44,988 nucleotides of DNA from a virus, in IMG/VR virus record IMGVR_UViG_3300037193_001860, positions 1 through 44,988 of that record; one strand, 5' to 3'. Both the position numbers and the translations under genes were made by a program. Every line of letters begins with the position of its first letter. Positions within the stretch are counted from its first letter, which is position 1. The notes below the pieces were generated by a model. The model made no database searches and was not told the origin of the DNA. It saw nothing but the letters and a program-made list of their open reading frames with translations. Of this stretch, positions 44,457 through 44,988 are shown one piece after another.

Positions 44457-44604
44457 TGTCCCGCGGCGGTGTCGGTCGTGTCCCGCGCATGTCCCGCAGA
44501 TGTCCCGCTGCTGGTCAGAGCGTCCCGCAGTTGTCCCGCACTGTCCCGCAGCCGTGTCCCGCAGATGTCCCGCGGGACACTTTGCGGGACACGGCTTGTC
44601 CCGC
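44457..44604. repeat. Iteron array, candidate replication origin
   Basis: Eleven exact copies of TGTCCCGC: starting at 44457, 44479, 44490, 44501, 44532, 44542, 44555, 44566 and 44597 on the plus strand, and at 44572 and 44584 on the minus strand; near-copies at 44410, 44427 and 44521. Most neighbours are 10-13 bp apart, i.e. about one helical turn. Copies at 44566/44572 form the palindrome TGTCCCGCGGGACA. The array ends 47 bp before the 3' end of the primase-helicase gene, the usual neighbourhood of a plasmid-type origin. Together with the PrimPol-helicase and ParA it argues for replication as an iteron-controlled plasmid. Confidence 0.8.
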
Positions 44605-44651
44605 AGATTTCCGGGAGAAACCGGACATTCGGGACTCCCCTTCTGGACCGG

Positions 44652-44988
44652 TCAAGAGACGTACTGCGGGGCGATCAGGAAGCGCGCTTCAGTGCTCCCA
44701 GGGCCCACGATCCCGGCGGTCGACAGCAGCCCCAGGGCGGCGTGCACGGAGCTCCTGTGGTGCGTCCTGGGGCCCTCCGACAGGGCTCCCTGGATCTCCC
44801 CCTGGGTCATGCCGCGTTCGCCCCCGACGAAGCGCAGGAGGCGGTAGATGTCGATGGCAGCCTTCTTGCCCTTCCCCTTGTTGGCCGCCGCCGCCGCGGT
44901 GATGACGTCCAGGACGTCGGCGGGCACCTCGGGAGCCGCGAGCGAGTGCCACTGCTCATCCACGCCGAACGGGCTGTCGTCGGGCGCC
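44652..44988 (-). CDS. Primase-polymerase / helicase fusion, C-terminal part (continues at 1-2114)
   Basis: Last part of the 769-residue protein: VDEQWHSLAAPEVPADVLDV, a Lys/Ala-rich hinge (ANKGKGKKAAIDIYRLLRF), then GMTQGEIQGAL and HRSSVHAALGLLSTAGIVG, a winged-helix domain suited to bind the adjacent iterons. Stop TGA at 44652-44654. The same frame continues from base 3 of the window. Confidence 0.9.
   Translation of the reverse strand, partial: APDDSPFGVDEQWHSLAAPEVPADVLDVITAAAAANKGKGKKAAIDIYRLLRFVGGERGMTQGEIQGALSEGPRTHHRSSVHAALGLLSTAGIVGPGSTEARFLIAPQYVS
44848..44988. repeat. Right copy of exact 141-bp terminal repeat
   Basis: Identical to bases 1-141; see the left copy. It lies inside the primase-helicase gene, which argues for an assembly overlap of a circular molecule rather than a packaged terminal repeat. 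Confidence 0.95.

Noticed and set aside
44457-44604. CRISPR array
   Set aside because: Repeat unit is only 8 bp with 2-12-bp gaps, both orientations present, no cas genes; fits iterons instead.

Overview
The window is a complete, circularly assembled genome of a tailed bacteriophage of a high-GC actinomycete. The first 141 bases are repeated exactly at the end (1-141 = 44848-44988), so the unit length is 44,847 bp and one gene (primase-helicase) is cut by the window ends. High GC content, GTG starts with GTGA/ATGA coupling, a DUF397 gene and the style of the tail and lysis genes all point to an actinobacterial (Streptomyces/Pseudonocardiales-like) host. No tRNA, rRNA, CRISPR or transposase was seen. 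I found no integrase; instead there is a ParA gene with a small partner, an 11-bp-phased iteron array beside a primase-polymerase/helicase gene, and an excisionase-like HTH gene. The simplest reading is a temperate phage kept as a circular plasmid (phage-plasmid).

Layout. (1) 44.65 kb through the junction to 4.4 kb, minus strand: fused PrimPol/RepA-type helicase followed upstream by eight small genes, starting at a divergent promoter region at 4.40-4.58 kb. (2) 4.6-18.1 kb, plus strand: early region with SSB-like protein, RecB/Cas4-like nuclease, SF2 helicase, a Holliday-junction-resolvase-like protein, many tiny Cys-rich proteins, HTH regulators, small membrane proteins, and, unexpectedly, a complete terminase pair (15.2-17.7 kb). 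(3) 18.2-19.1 kb, minus: parA and a small partner gene. (4) 19.2-21.4 kb, plus: C5-methyltransferase and accessory genes ending in a surface-type protein; a 17-bp-stem terminator follows. (5) 21.5-37.8 kb, minus: late operon reading portal, ClpP-like protease, HK97-type capsid, connectors, major tail protein, frameshifted tail chaperone, gp10-like protein, tape measure, tail proteins, two alginate-lyase-like (PL7) proteins, holin and endolysin. (6) 37.9-39.8 kb, plus: second terminase pair, divergent from the portal. (7) 40.1-42.6 kb, minus: kinase, HNH nuclease, DNA methyltransferase, three tiny membrane proteins, DUF397. (8) 42.6-44.65 kb: a structured non-coding stretch, a holin-like gene, two small genes and the iteron array.

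Regulation. Five promoters share one design: a -35 of TTGCGT type, 18-bp spacing, a -10 of TACnnT type, and a 23-bp palindrome filling the spacer; a sixth copy at 13.0 kb is degenerate. In most of them the ATG sits only 6-8 bases after the -10, so the mRNAs should be leaderless. This looks like a single-repressor immunity/copy-control circuit. A second repeat family (GTCAGTACGT...TACGGAGG) lies in front of many operons.

Most unusual features: two full-length large terminases with separate small-subunit candidates in one genome; a plasmid-type replicon (PrimPol-helicase + iterons + ParA) in a siphovirus-type phage; the palindromic leaderless promoter set; and two PL7-lyase-like proteins around the lysis genes.
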